NCBI RefSeq assembly: GCF_900187455.1
Contig: NZ_FYDX01000015.1
Span: 124,001 to 188,000 of the forward strand
Direction: 5' to 3'
DNA length: 64,000 bases
Source: Pseudomonas sp. Irchel 3E13
GTDB taxonomy: Bacteria; Pseudomonadota; Gammaproteobacteria; Pseudomonadales; Pseudomonadaceae
Under the pieces are notes generated by a model. It saw only the letters and a program-made list of their open reading frames with translations. It made no database searches and was not told the origin of the DNA. A program made the translations under genes and the position numbers. Shown one piece after another: positions 27,131 to 38,258 of this stretch (position 1 is the first letter of the stretch; the number at the start of each line of letters is the position of its first letter).

Positions 27131-28042
27131 TCACGGCTGATCCCGCAGATACCGCTCCAGAAACTCCACGCACACCCGCAATTTCGCCGAGTCCGATAGC
27201 CGTGTCGGGTACACCGCCCAGACGTTGGCGCTCTGGGTGTAGTCGTGCAGCACCTGCACCAACTTCCCTTGTTCCAGCAGCGGTCGCACATCCCACAGCG
27301 AGCGCAGCAGGATGCCTTTGCCACCCAGCGCCCATTGCAGGACGATCTCGCCGTTGTTCGACGACAGCGGTCCGCTTACCCGCACCGATTCTTCCCGCCC
27401 GCCACCCTCCAGGTGCCAGACGCCGAACGGGTTGTTGCGCTCCTTGAGGACCAGGCAGTCGTGGTCGTCGAGGTCCTTGAGGGTCTTCGGCGTGCCGCGG
27501 GCGGCGAGGTATTCCGGGGTGGCGCAGAGCACCCGGCGGTTGCTCACCAGCTTGCGGCTGATGTGCTGGCCGGGGATGTCGTCGCCGACGCGGATTTCCA
27601 GGTCGAAGCCCTCGGCGACGATGTCAACCACCCGGTCGAACACGTCCAGGCGCACTTCCAGGTCGGGGTAGACGGAGCTGAGCCCGGCAATCGCCGGGGC
27701 CACGTGGTTGCGACCGAAACCGAAGCTGCTGCAGATATGCAGCATGCCCCGCGGCGCCTTGCGCGCTTCGGTCAGTTCGCCGACGAAATCGTCCAGGTCA
27801 TCGAGAATGCGGATCGCCCAGCGCTGGGTGCGCTCGCCGGCTTCAGTCAGGGCGATGCGCCTTGTGGTGCGGTGCAGCAGGCGGGTGCCGAGGGTTTCTT
27901 CGAGGATGCGAATGCGTTTGCTGACATAGGCCGGAGATTGGCCCAACTCGTCGGCGGCCCCGGCGAAGCTGGATTTGCGGATCACCGTGAGGAACACACG
28001 GAGGTCTTCGGGTAACGGCGATTCGATACGATGTGTGTTCAT
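27131..28042 (-). CDS. LysR-family transcriptional regulator, probable regulator of the organic-acid locus
   Basis: 303 residues from ATG 28042 (MNTHRIESPLPEDLRVFLTV); a much longer frame to 29356 only reads the transporter gene antisense. Helix-turn-helix at about 15-75 (SFAGAADELGQSPAYVSKRIRILEE) and the effector domain after about 100. Divergent from the 2-hydroxycarboxylate transporter and convergent with the leuCD pair, so it is the natural candidate regulator of both. Of the type that activates organic-acid transport and dissimilation genes. Confidence 0.9.
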   Translation of the reverse strand: MNTHRIESPLPEDLRVFLTVIRKSSFAGAADELGQSPAYVSKRIRILEETLGTRLLHRTTRRIALTEAGERTQRWAIRILDDLDDFVGELTEARKAPRGMLHICSSFGFGRNHVAPAIAGLSSVYPDLEVRLDVFDRVVDIVAEGFDLEIRVGDDIPGQHISRKLVSNRRVLCATPEYLAARGTPKTLKDLDDHDCLVLKERNNPFGVWHLEGGGREESVRVSGPLSSNNGEIVLQWALGGKGILLRSLWDVRPLLEQGKLVQVLHDYTQSANVWAVYPTRLSDSAKLRVCVEFLERYLRDQP

Positions 28043-28165
28043 GGCTCTTATGGTTTGCACGTTTATTCCACTAAACGCGAAGGATAGCATTCCTTTATCG
28101 ACGCTCCGAGCCGCGGATTCGGCAGCGTCGCCACTCCTCCTACAACAACAAACAGAGGACCGACC

Positions 28166-29500
28166 ATGAGCCTGGTTTCCGATTCCGCGGTGGCGCCTGC
28201 CGACACCGCCACCTCTCCGTTGCGCCGACTGCTGCGTTATGAAATCGGCGTGATCCCGCTGCCGTATTTCCTCGGCATCGCCCTGACCGTGTTTCTCTCC
28301 GCGCACCTTGGCCTGCTGCCGAAAACCATGATCGGCGGTCTGGCGGTGATCATGACCATGGGCATGTTCTTCGGCCAGATCGGCCAGCGCCTGCCGATCC
28401 TCAAGGAAATCGGCGGCGGGGCGATCCTGTGCCTGATGCTGCCGTCGGTGCTGGTGTTCTACGGCTTCTTCGGCAGCACCACCATCGACGCCACCAAGAT
28501 GCTGATGAAGGACGCCAACTTCCTCTATTTCGTCATCGCCAGCCTGGTGGTGGGCAGCATCCTCGGCATGAACCGCTTCATCCTGGTGCAAGGCATGGTG
28601 CGTATGTTCGTGCCGCTGCTGGTGGGCACCCTGGCTGCGGTGGGCGCCGGCCTGTTGGTGGGTTCGCTGTTTGGCTACAGCGTCTATCACACCTTCTTCT
28701 TCATCATCGTGCCGATCATTGGCGGCGGAATCGGCGAAGGCATCCTGCCGCTGTCGCTGGCCTATTCGGCGATTCTCGGCGGCAGCCCCGACCAGTACGT
28801 GGCGCAACTGGTTCCGGCGGCGGTGGTGGGCAATATTGTCGCGATCATCTGCGCCGGCGTGCTGGCGCGCCTGGCCCTGCGCCGGCCGGAACTGAACGGC
28901 GACGGCATGTTGATCCGCGCGAAAGAAGAGAACGACCGCTTCCGCGAGCAGGAAGACAAAAGCCAGGGCATCGACTTCCGCTACATGGGCGCGGGCGTGC
29001 TGGTGATTTGCGCCTTCTTCGTCCTCGGCGGCCTGCTGGAGAAGGTGGTGCACATTCCCGGGCCGGTGATGATGATTCTGGTGGCGGTGCTGTTCAAATA
29101 CCTGCAAGTGCTGCCGGCGCGGCTGGAGGAGGGCAGCAAGTCGTTCTACAAACTGGTGTCCACGGCGTTCATCTGGCCGGTGATGATCGGCCTCGGCATG
29201 CTGTATGTGCCGCTGGACAGCGTGGTCAAGGTGTTCTCGCTGGGTTATGTGGTGGTCTGCGCGTCGGTGGTGATCGCCATGACCCTGGCGGGTTTCCTGA
29301 TCGGTAACCTGCTGAAGATGTTCCCCATCGAGTCCGCCATCGTCACCTGCTGCCACAGCGGGCTGGGCGGCACCGGAGACGTGGCGATCCTGTCGGCCTC
29401 CAGCCGCATGTCACTGATGCCGTTCGCGCAGATTTCCACGCGGATCGGCGGCGCTTCGACGGTGATTCTCGCCACCTTGCTGTTGGGCCTGTTTCACTGA
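28166..29500 (+). CDS. 2-Hydroxycarboxylate transporter (CitS/MaeN/CimH family)
   Basis: 444 residues, about eleven membrane segments. FFIIVPIIGGGIGEGILPLS and CCHSGLGGTGDVAILSASSRM contain the two re-entrant GG loops typical of 2HCT symporters, which import citrate, malate or related 2-hydroxyacids with Na+ or H+. Divergent from the LysR gene. Together with the leuCD-like dehydratase this suggests uptake followed by dehydration of a 2-hydroxyacid. Confidence 0.9.
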   Translation: MSLVSDSAVAPADTATSPLRRLLRYEIGVIPLPYFLGIALTVFLSAHLGLLPKTMIGGLAVIMTMGMFFGQIGQRLPILKEIGGGAILCLMLPSVLVFYGFFGSTTIDATKMLMKDANFLYFVIASLVVGSILGMNRFILVQGMVRMFVPLLVGTLAAVGAGLLVGSLFGYSVYHTFFFIIVPIIGGGIGEGILPLSLAYSAILGGSPDQYVAQLVPAAVVGNIVAIICAGVLARLALRRPELNGDGMLIRAKEENDRFREQEDKSQGIDFRYMGAGVLVICAFFVLGGLLEKVVHIPGPVMMILVAVLFKYLQVLPARLEEGSKSFYKLVSTAFIWPVMIGLGMLYVPLDSVVKVFSLGYVVVCASVVIAMTLAGFLIGNLLKMFPIESAIVTCCHSGLGGTGDVAILSASSRMSLMPFAQISTRIGGASTVILATLLLGLFH

Positions 29501-29508
29501 GCCCAAGG

Positions 29509-29547
29509 CCGCGCCAACGCCCGGGAAAATCCCCGGGCACGGCGCGG
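29509..29547. terminator. Nested hairpin terminator, 2HCT transporter/small protein
   Basis: Outer arms CCGCGCC/GGCGCGG (29509-29515, 29541-29547) enclose inner arms GCCCGGG/CCCGGGC (29519-29525, 29532-29538). It lies between the convergent ends of the transporter gene and the small minus-strand gene and can act in both directions. Confidence 0.65.
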
Positions 29548-29555
29548 CAAGCCGT

Positions 29556-29723
29556 CTATGCTTGGCCTTTCACCGGAGGCTCTTCAGTGGGCGGGTCACC
29601 TACGGTAGGCGGAACGGTCGGCTTGACCGGCACGCCTTCCGGCTCCTGCACCGGATCCGGTGGTGGCAGGTTCGGGTCGTCGATATTCGGATCGGGCGTT
29701 TCTGCCGGGATAGGGATATTCAT
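29556..29723 (-). CDS. Small acidic proline-rich protein of unknown function
   Basis: 55 residues starting MNIPIPAETPDPNIDDPN, preceded by AGAGGTAAGG. About one residue in three is proline, with acidic residues and PTEEPP near the end; intrinsically disordered. No domain or motif of known function. The frame extends to 29786, but the ATG at 29723 has the ribosome site and the start of the low-complexity protein. Small proline-rich genes of this kind recur in Pseudomonas. Divergent from glgE. Confidence 0.6.
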   Translation of the reverse strand: MNIPIPAETPDPNIDDPNLPPPDPVQEPEGVPVKPTVPPTVGDPPTEEPPVKGQA

Positions 29724-29862
29724 TGGCCTTACCTCTAAAGGACGTTGATTGCGGCGTTCAAGGCTTCGACCCCGCGCTCCCGGCATCGCTCACTTTTTAT
29801 TGAACCCCCGCGCCCGCCATTGCTCTGAACCATTACCGCCAGCCGTAACGGAGCGATGTTCG

Positions 29863-31890
29863 ATGACCCGCAATGAGCCTTTCGAAACCGAGCGAATGGC
29901 CGGTGGCGACAGCCCCGCCGACGAACCCCTGAGCCTGTCCCAGGCCCTGTTGCTGCCGCGCGTGGTGATCGAGAACACCAGCCCGGTGCTCGACGCCGGG
30001 CTGTTTCCGGTCAAGACCGAAGTGGGCAAGACGGTGACGGTCAACAGTTCGGTGTTCGCCGATGGCCATGACGTGCTCGCGGTCACCCTCAACTGGCGCC
30101 AGGCCCGCAGCCGGCGCTGGCACAGCATTCCGATGGTGGCGCTGGGCAACGACCGCTGGCAGGCGGCGTTCAGCGTCAACGAGGTGGGCCGGCACCTGTT
30201 CCTGATCGAAGCGTGGATCGATGGCTACGCCACCTATTGCCACGACCTGGAGAAGAAATTCAGCGCCGGCGTCGATATCGCCCTGGAATTGAAGGAAGGC
30301 CGCCTGCACCTGGAGCACGGCGCCGAACGCAGCGCCGGCCCGCTGCGCGAGCAATTGCTGACGATCGCCAAGCGCCTGCGCAAGGGGTTGCCGGCGCAGG
30401 CCCAGGTCGAACTGCTGATGGCGGCACCCACGCGGGTGCTGATGGCCCAGGCCGAGCCGCGCAGTTATCTCAGCCGCAGCCCGGAATTCCCCCTGGAAGT
30501 GGAGCGCGAACGGGCGGTGTTCGCCAGTTGGTACGAGCTGTTCCCGCGCTCGATCACTGACGATCCGCAGCGCCACGGCACCTTCAATGACGTGCACGAA
30601 CGCCTGCCGATGATCCGCGACATGGGCTTCGACGTGCTGTATTTCCCGCCCATCCATCCCATCGGCACGCAATTTCGCAAGGGCCGCAACAATGCCCTGC
30701 AGGCCGCGCCGGATGATCCCGGCAGTCCCTATGCCATCGGCAGCGCCGACGGCGGTCATGACGCCATCCATCCGCAACTGGGCAGCCGCGAAGACTTCCG
30801 CCGGCTGGTGGCCGCCGCCGCCGAGCACGGCCTGGAAATCGCCCTCGACTTCGCCATCCAGTGCTCCCAGGACCACCCCTGGCTCAAGGAACATCCCGGC
30901 TGGTTCTCCTGGCGCCCGGACGGCAGCATTCGTTATGCGGAAAACCCGCCGAAGAAGTACCAGGACATCGTCAACGTCGATTTCTATGCGCCCGACGCCA
31001 TCCCCTCGCTGTGGCTGGCGCTGCGCGACGTGGTGCTGGGCTGGGCGCAAGAGGGCGTGAAGCAGTTTCGCGTCGACAACCCGCACACCAAGCCGCTGCC
31101 GTTCTGGCAATGGCTGATCGCCGATATTCGCGGCCGTCACCCGGAGGTGATTTTCCTCGCCGAGGCCTTCACCAAGCCGGGGATGATGGCGCGGCTGGGC
31201 AAGGTCGGTTTCAGCCAGAGCTACACCTACTTCACCTGGCGCAACACCAAGGCCGAGATCGAGGAATATTTCCAGACCCTCGACCAGCCGCCGTGGTCGC
31301 TGTGCTACCGGCCGAACTTCTTCGTCAACACCCCGGACATCAACCCGTTCTTCCTGCACACCAGCGGTCGCGCCGGCTTCCTCATCCGCGCGGCCCTGGC
31401 GACCATGGGCTCGGGCGTGTGGGGCATGTATTCGGGCTTCGAGCTGTGCGAAGCGGCGCCGATCCCCGGCAAGGAGGAGTACCAGGACTCGGAGAAATAC
31501 GAGATCCGCCCGCGCGACTTCACCCAGCCCGGCAACATCATTGCCGAGATCGCCCAGCTCAACCGCATCCGCCGCCAGCAGCCGGCGTTGCAGAGCCACC
31601 TGGGCGTGCGCTTCTTCAACGCCTGGAACGACAACATCGTCTATTTCGGCAAGCCCGATCCCGATGGCGAGGGCTTCATTCTGGTGGCGGTCAGCCTTGA
31701 CCCGCACAACGCCCAGGAAGCGCACTTCGAACTGCCGCTGTGGGAACTGGGGCTGGATGACAACGCCACCACCCGCGGCGAAGACCTGATGACCGGCCAC
31801 CGCTGGAACTGGTACGGCAAAACCCAGTGGATGCGTATCGAGCCCTGGCACTTGCCGTTCGGTATCTGGCGTCTGGACAAAGCGAACTAG
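29863..31890 (+). CDS. glgE: Alpha-1,4-glucan:maltose-1-phosphate maltosyltransferase
   Basis: 675 residues from ATG 29863, preceded by GGAG. GH13 subfamily 3 enzyme: it transfers maltosyl units from maltose-1-phosphate to alpha-1,4-glucans. FRVDNPHTKPLPFW carries the nucleophile Asp405 and FLAEAFTKP the acid/base Glu434. N-terminal all-beta domain to about 215, then the (beta/alpha)8 barrel. First gene of a three-gene operon with treS-maltokinase (14 bp gap) and glgB (adjacent), which together convert trehalose to branched alpha-glucan. Confidence 0.95.
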   Translation: MTRNEPFETERMAGGDSPADEPLSLSQALLLPRVVIENTSPVLDAGLFPVKTEVGKTVTVNSSVFADGHDVLAVTLNWRQARSRRWHSIPMVALGNDRWQAAFSVNEVGRHLFLIEAWIDGYATYCHDLEKKFSAGVDIALELKEGRLHLEHGAERSAGPLREQLLTIAKRLRKGLPAQAQVELLMAAPTRVLMAQAEPRSYLSRSPEFPLEVERERAVFASWYELFPRSITDDPQRHGTFNDVHERLPMIRDMGFDVLYFPPIHPIGTQFRKGRNNALQAAPDDPGSPYAIGSADGGHDAIHPQLGSREDFRRLVAAAAEHGLEIALDFAIQCSQDHPWLKEHPGWFSWRPDGSIRYAENPPKKYQDIVNVDFYAPDAIPSLWLALRDVVLGWAQEGVKQFRVDNPHTKPLPFWQWLIADIRGRHPEVIFLAEAFTKPGMMARLGKVGFSQSYTYFTWRNTKAEIEEYFQTLDQPPWSLCYRPNFFVNTPDINPFFLHTSGRAGFLIRAALATMGSGVWGMYSGFELCEAAPIPGKEEYQDSEKYEIRPRDFTQPGNIIAEIAQLNRIRRQQPALQSHLGVRFFNAWNDNIVYFGKPDPDGEGFILVAVSLDPHNAQEAHFELPLWELGLDDNATTRGEDLMTGHRWNWYGKTQWMRIEPWHLPFGIWRLDKAN

Positions 31891-31904
31891 AAAGGGAATC
31901 GACC

Positions 31905-35216
<3,312 letters not shown>

Positions 35217-37430
35217 ATGAGCGTGCACAAGCGGGAACATGGCGGGCTGAGCCGTACCGATGTCGATGACCTGGTGAATGCCCGGCACAGCGATCCTTTT
35301 TCGGTGCTCGGCGCGCACGGCGATGGTGCAGGAGGCACCTGGTTACGCGCCTATTTGCCGGATGCCTTGAGCGTGCATGCGCTGGGCCGTGGCGATGGCG
35401 CGGAACTCGCCGAGCTGGAGCAGGGAAGCGTGCCAGGACTGTTCATCGCACACTTCACCCAGCCGCCCGGCGATTACCTCTGGCGCATCAACTGGGCCGG
35501 GGGCGAGCAGGTCACCGAAGACCCCTACAACTTTGGCCCGCAACTGGGCGACATGGACCTCTACCTGTTCAGCGAGGGCAACCACCGCGACCTCGCCAAC
35601 CGCCTCGGCGCGCAGCCGATCGAGGTCGATGGCGTGCACGGCGTGCGCTTCTCGGTGTGGGCGCCGAATGCCCGGCGCGTCTCGGTGGTGGGCGCCTTCA
35701 ACAACTGGGATGGCCGTCGTCATCCGATGCGCCTGCGCCATGCCAGCGGGGTCTGGGAGTTGTTCATTCCGCGCCTGGGCGCTGGTGAAACCTACAAATA
35801 CGAAGTGCTCGGCCAGGACGGCGTGCTGCCGCTCAAGGCCGACCCTTTGGCGCGGGCCACCGAACTGCCGCCGAGCACCGCCTCGAAAGTGGCCGGGCCG
35901 CTGCGGCACGAATGGCGCGACCAACAATGGCTGCAAGCGCGAGAAGCGCGCCAGCGCAGCAACGCGCCGTTGTCGATCTACGAACTGCATGCCGGCTCCT
36001 GGCAGTGCGAGCTGGATGAGGCCGGCGAAGTCACCCGCTTCTACAACTGGCGCGAACTGGCCGAGCGCCTGGTGCCCTACATCCAGGAACTGGGTTTCAC
36101 CCATATCGAACTGATGCCGATCATGGAGCACCCGTTCGGTGGCTCGTGGGGCTATCAGCCGCTGTCGATGTTCGCGCCCACGGCGCGTTACGGCACGGCG
36201 GAGGATTTCGCCGCCTTCATCGACGCCTGCCACCAGGCCAGCATTGGCGTGATCCTCGATTGGGTGCCGGCGCATTTCCCTACCGACAGCCATGGCCTGA
36301 GCCGCTTCGACGGCACCGCGCTGTACGAATACGAAAACCCCCTGGAAGGCTTCCACCAGGACTGGGACACCCTGATCTACAACCTCGGCCGCACCGAAGT
36401 GCACGGCTTCATGCTGGCTTCGGCGCTGCACTGGCTGCGGGAATTCCACATCGACGGGCTGCGGGTCGATGCGGTGGCCTCGATGCTCTACCGCGACTAC
36501 TCGCGCAAGGCCGGCGAATGGGTGCCGAACCGCCACGGCGGGCGCGAGAACCTCGAAGCCATCGACTTCCTCCGTCACCTCAACGAGGTGGTCGCGGTCG
36601 AAGTGCCGGGCGCGCTGGTCATCGCCGAGGAATCCACCGCCTGGCCCGGCGTCAGCCAGCCGGTGCAACAGGGCGGGCTGGGCTTCTCCTACAAATGGAA
36701 CATGGGCTGGATGCACGACACGCTGCACTACATCCAGAACGACCCGATCCATCGCCAGCACCACCACAACGAAATGAGCTTCGGCCTGATCTATGCCTAT
36801 TCCGAGCATTTCATCCTGCCGATCTCCCACGACGAAGTGGTGCACGGCAAGCACTCGCTGATCGACAAGATGCCCGGCGACCGCTGGCAGAAATTCGCCA
36901 ACCTGCGCGCCTACCTGGCGTTCATGTGGTGCCATCCGGGCAAGAAACTGCTGTTCATGGGCTGCGAGTTCGGCCAGTGGCGCGAGTGGAACCACGACAG
37001 CGAACTGGACTGGTATCTGCTGCAGTACAGCGAACACCTTGGGGTGCAGCGCCTGGTCGGCGACCTCAACCGCCTGTACCGCGAAGAGCCGGCCCTGCAC
37101 CAGCAGGACTGCGTGCCGCAGGGTTTCCAGTGGCTGATTGGCGATGATGCGCACAACAGCGTCTATGCCTGGCTGCGCTGGAGCGCCAGTGGCGAACCGT
37201 TGCTGGTGGTTGCCAACTTCACCCCGATTCCTCGCGAGGGGTATCGGATTGGCGTGCCGTTCGGCGAGCGTTGGGATGAGGTGTTCAACAGCGATTCGCA
37301 GCGTTATGCCGGCACCAACTACGGCAACGAAGGCGCGGTGGTCGGGCAGGCGCTGCCGAGTCATGGGCAGCCGATTTCGCTGGCGTTGAACTTGCCGCCG
37401 TTGGCGGTGCTGATTTTGCGGCCGGCTTGA
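35217..37430 (+). CDS. glgB: 1,4-alpha-glucan branching enzyme
   Basis: 737 residues, ATG directly after the treS stop. N-terminal CBM48/early-set domains (SVWAPNARRVSVVGAFNNWDG, about 143-163), GH13 barrel with nucleophile Asp418 in GLRVDAVASMLY and acid/base Glu471 in VIAEEST, and a C-terminal beta domain. Introduces alpha-1,6 branches into the glucan made by GlgE. A strong terminator follows. Confidence 0.95.
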   Translation: MSVHKREHGGLSRTDVDDLVNARHSDPFSVLGAHGDGAGGTWLRAYLPDALSVHALGRGDGAELAELEQGSVPGLFIAHFTQPPGDYLWRINWAGGEQVTEDPYNFGPQLGDMDLYLFSEGNHRDLANRLGAQPIEVDGVHGVRFSVWAPNARRVSVVGAFNNWDGRRHPMRLRHASGVWELFIPRLGAGETYKYEVLGQDGVLPLKADPLARATELPPSTASKVAGPLRHEWRDQQWLQAREARQRSNAPLSIYELHAGSWQCELDEAGEVTRFYNWRELAERLVPYIQELGFTHIELMPIMEHPFGGSWGYQPLSMFAPTARYGTAEDFAAFIDACHQASIGVILDWVPAHFPTDSHGLSRFDGTALYEYENPLEGFHQDWDTLIYNLGRTEVHGFMLASALHWLREFHIDGLRVDAVASMLYRDYSRKAGEWVPNRHGGRENLEAIDFLRHLNEVVAVEVPGALVIAEESTAWPGVSQPVQQGGLGFSYKWNMGWMHDTLHYIQNDPIHRQHHHNEMSFGLIYAYSEHFILPISHDEVVHGKHSLIDKMPGDRWQKFANLRAYLAFMWCHPGKKLLFMGCEFGQWREWNHDSELDWYLLQYSEHLGVQRLVGDLNRLYREEPALHQQDCVPQGFQWLIGDDAHNSVYAWLRWSASGEPLLVVANFTPIPREGYRIGVPFGERWDEVFNSDSQRYAGTNYGNEGAVVGQALPSHGQPISLALNLPPLAVLILRPA

Positions 37431-37437
37431 CCGCGTT

Positions 37438-37470
37438 GCGGGACCGCTCTTGCGGTCCCGCTTTCTTTCT
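37438..37470 (+). terminator. Rho-independent terminator of the glgE-treS-glgB operon
   Basis: Perfect 10-bp stem (GCGGGACCGC 37438-37447 / GCGGTCCCGC 37452-37461), 4-nt TCTT loop, then a T-rich tail TTTCTTTCT. Eight bases after the glgB stop. Confidence 0.88.
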
Positions 37471-38068
37471 AGGCAGGGTTTTGGCCAAACACCGCCCGCA
37501 AATGCCCGCGATAGGCATCGAACGCATTGATCGCACCCTTCACCGCATGAGCCTCTTCCTCGCTACTCAGCTCCAGCGCATCCACCAGCGCCACGAACTG
37601 CCGCCAGTGCGGCGCGCGGCCGTCCGGGTGGGCGGCCAGGTGGCGGGCGCCTTGCTCGCCGTCCAGGCCCAGGCGCTGGGTTTCCTTGAACAGAAACGCC
37701 GCACCCAGGTTTGAGCCTTCACTGCAATACAGCCAGCCCAGGGCTTCAGCCGGGTGCGCCAGTTCCACCAATGCCGGCGCGGCGGGCGTTTTCAGACCGA
37801 GGTCACGCAGGTCCGACTCCACTGCCACGAACCGCGACAGCAGTTCCAGGCCGGGCAATTGCGCGTTCAGATCGCTGTCGCGGTACAGCCCCAGCAGGCT
37901 GCCGTGGAAACGGTGTTGCAGTTGCAGGAACAGCGCGTAACGCTCGCGGTTGGCGAACGGTTGCGCAGCCATGACCAGTGCGTCAACGCTGTCGTGGTCG
38001 CTGCTGCTGGCGGCTTTCAAGCGCTTGCAACGGCTGGGGGATGGGGCGGAAACGGCGGGAGCATTCAT
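37469..38068 (-). CDS. Biliverdin-producing heme oxygenase
   Basis: 199 residues from ATG 38068 (MNAPAVSAPS), the better start with GGA upstream; an ATG at 38080 would add four. RYALFLQLQHRFHGSL near the N terminus likely carries the heme-ligand histidine, and LGWLYCSEGSNLGAAFLF is the conserved distal-helix region. Splits heme to biliverdin, CO and iron. No bacteriophytochrome or heme-uptake gene is beside it. Its promoter shares the TTAAG-N4-CTTAA layout with the secretion and pilus operons, an unexpected association for a heme gene. Confidence 0.83.
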   Translation of the reverse strand: MNAPAVSAPSPSRCKRLKAASSSDHDSVDALVMAAQPFANRERYALFLQLQHRFHGSLLGLYRDSDLNAQLPGLELLSRFVAVESDLRDLGLKTPAAPALVELAHPAEALGWLYCSEGSNLGAAFLFKETQRLGLDGEQGARHLAAHPDGRAPHWRQFVALVDALELSSEEEAHAVKGAINAFDAYRGHLRAVFGQNPA

Positions 38069-38100
38069 CGGGCATTCCATCGAAGGTGACTGTGCCGGGA

Positions 38101-38155
38101 ATGATGCGCAGCGGGGTGGGAGGGGGACAATCGTGGCTCTATTAAGATCGCTTAA
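38101..38155 (-). promoter_or_regulatory. Promoter with TTAAG-N4-CTTAA box upstream of heme oxygenase
   Basis: The box occupies 38142-38155 (TTAAG-ATCG-CTTAA). Reading on the minus strand, 11 nt separate it from a -35 TTGTCC (38125-38130), then 18 nt to CATCAT (38101-38106). Start codon at 38068. Same geometry as 44202-44256 and 55270-55323. Confidence 0.6.
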
Positions 38156-38164
38156 GGTCGCTGC

Positions 38165-38231
38165 ATCGCGAGCAAGCTCGCTCCTACAGTGGATTGAGCC
38201 GCGCCCCTGTAGGAGCGAGCTTGCTCGCGAT
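38165..38231. repeat. REP doublet (REPIN)
   Basis: Two inverted REP copies (38165-38188 and 38209-38231) separated by about 20 bp, between the end of the M50/HlyD gene and the heme oxygenase promoter. Likely protects the 3' end of the secretion operon transcript. Confidence 0.85.
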
Positions 38232-38258
38232 TCGCACATGACACCCCAAACTGAAAAA

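Noticed and set aside
27131..29356. 741-codon minus-strand frame starting inside the 2HCT transporter gene
   Set aside because: Only the last 303 codons are LysR-like; the first part is low-complexity and antisense to a conserved transporter. ATG 28042 is the real start.
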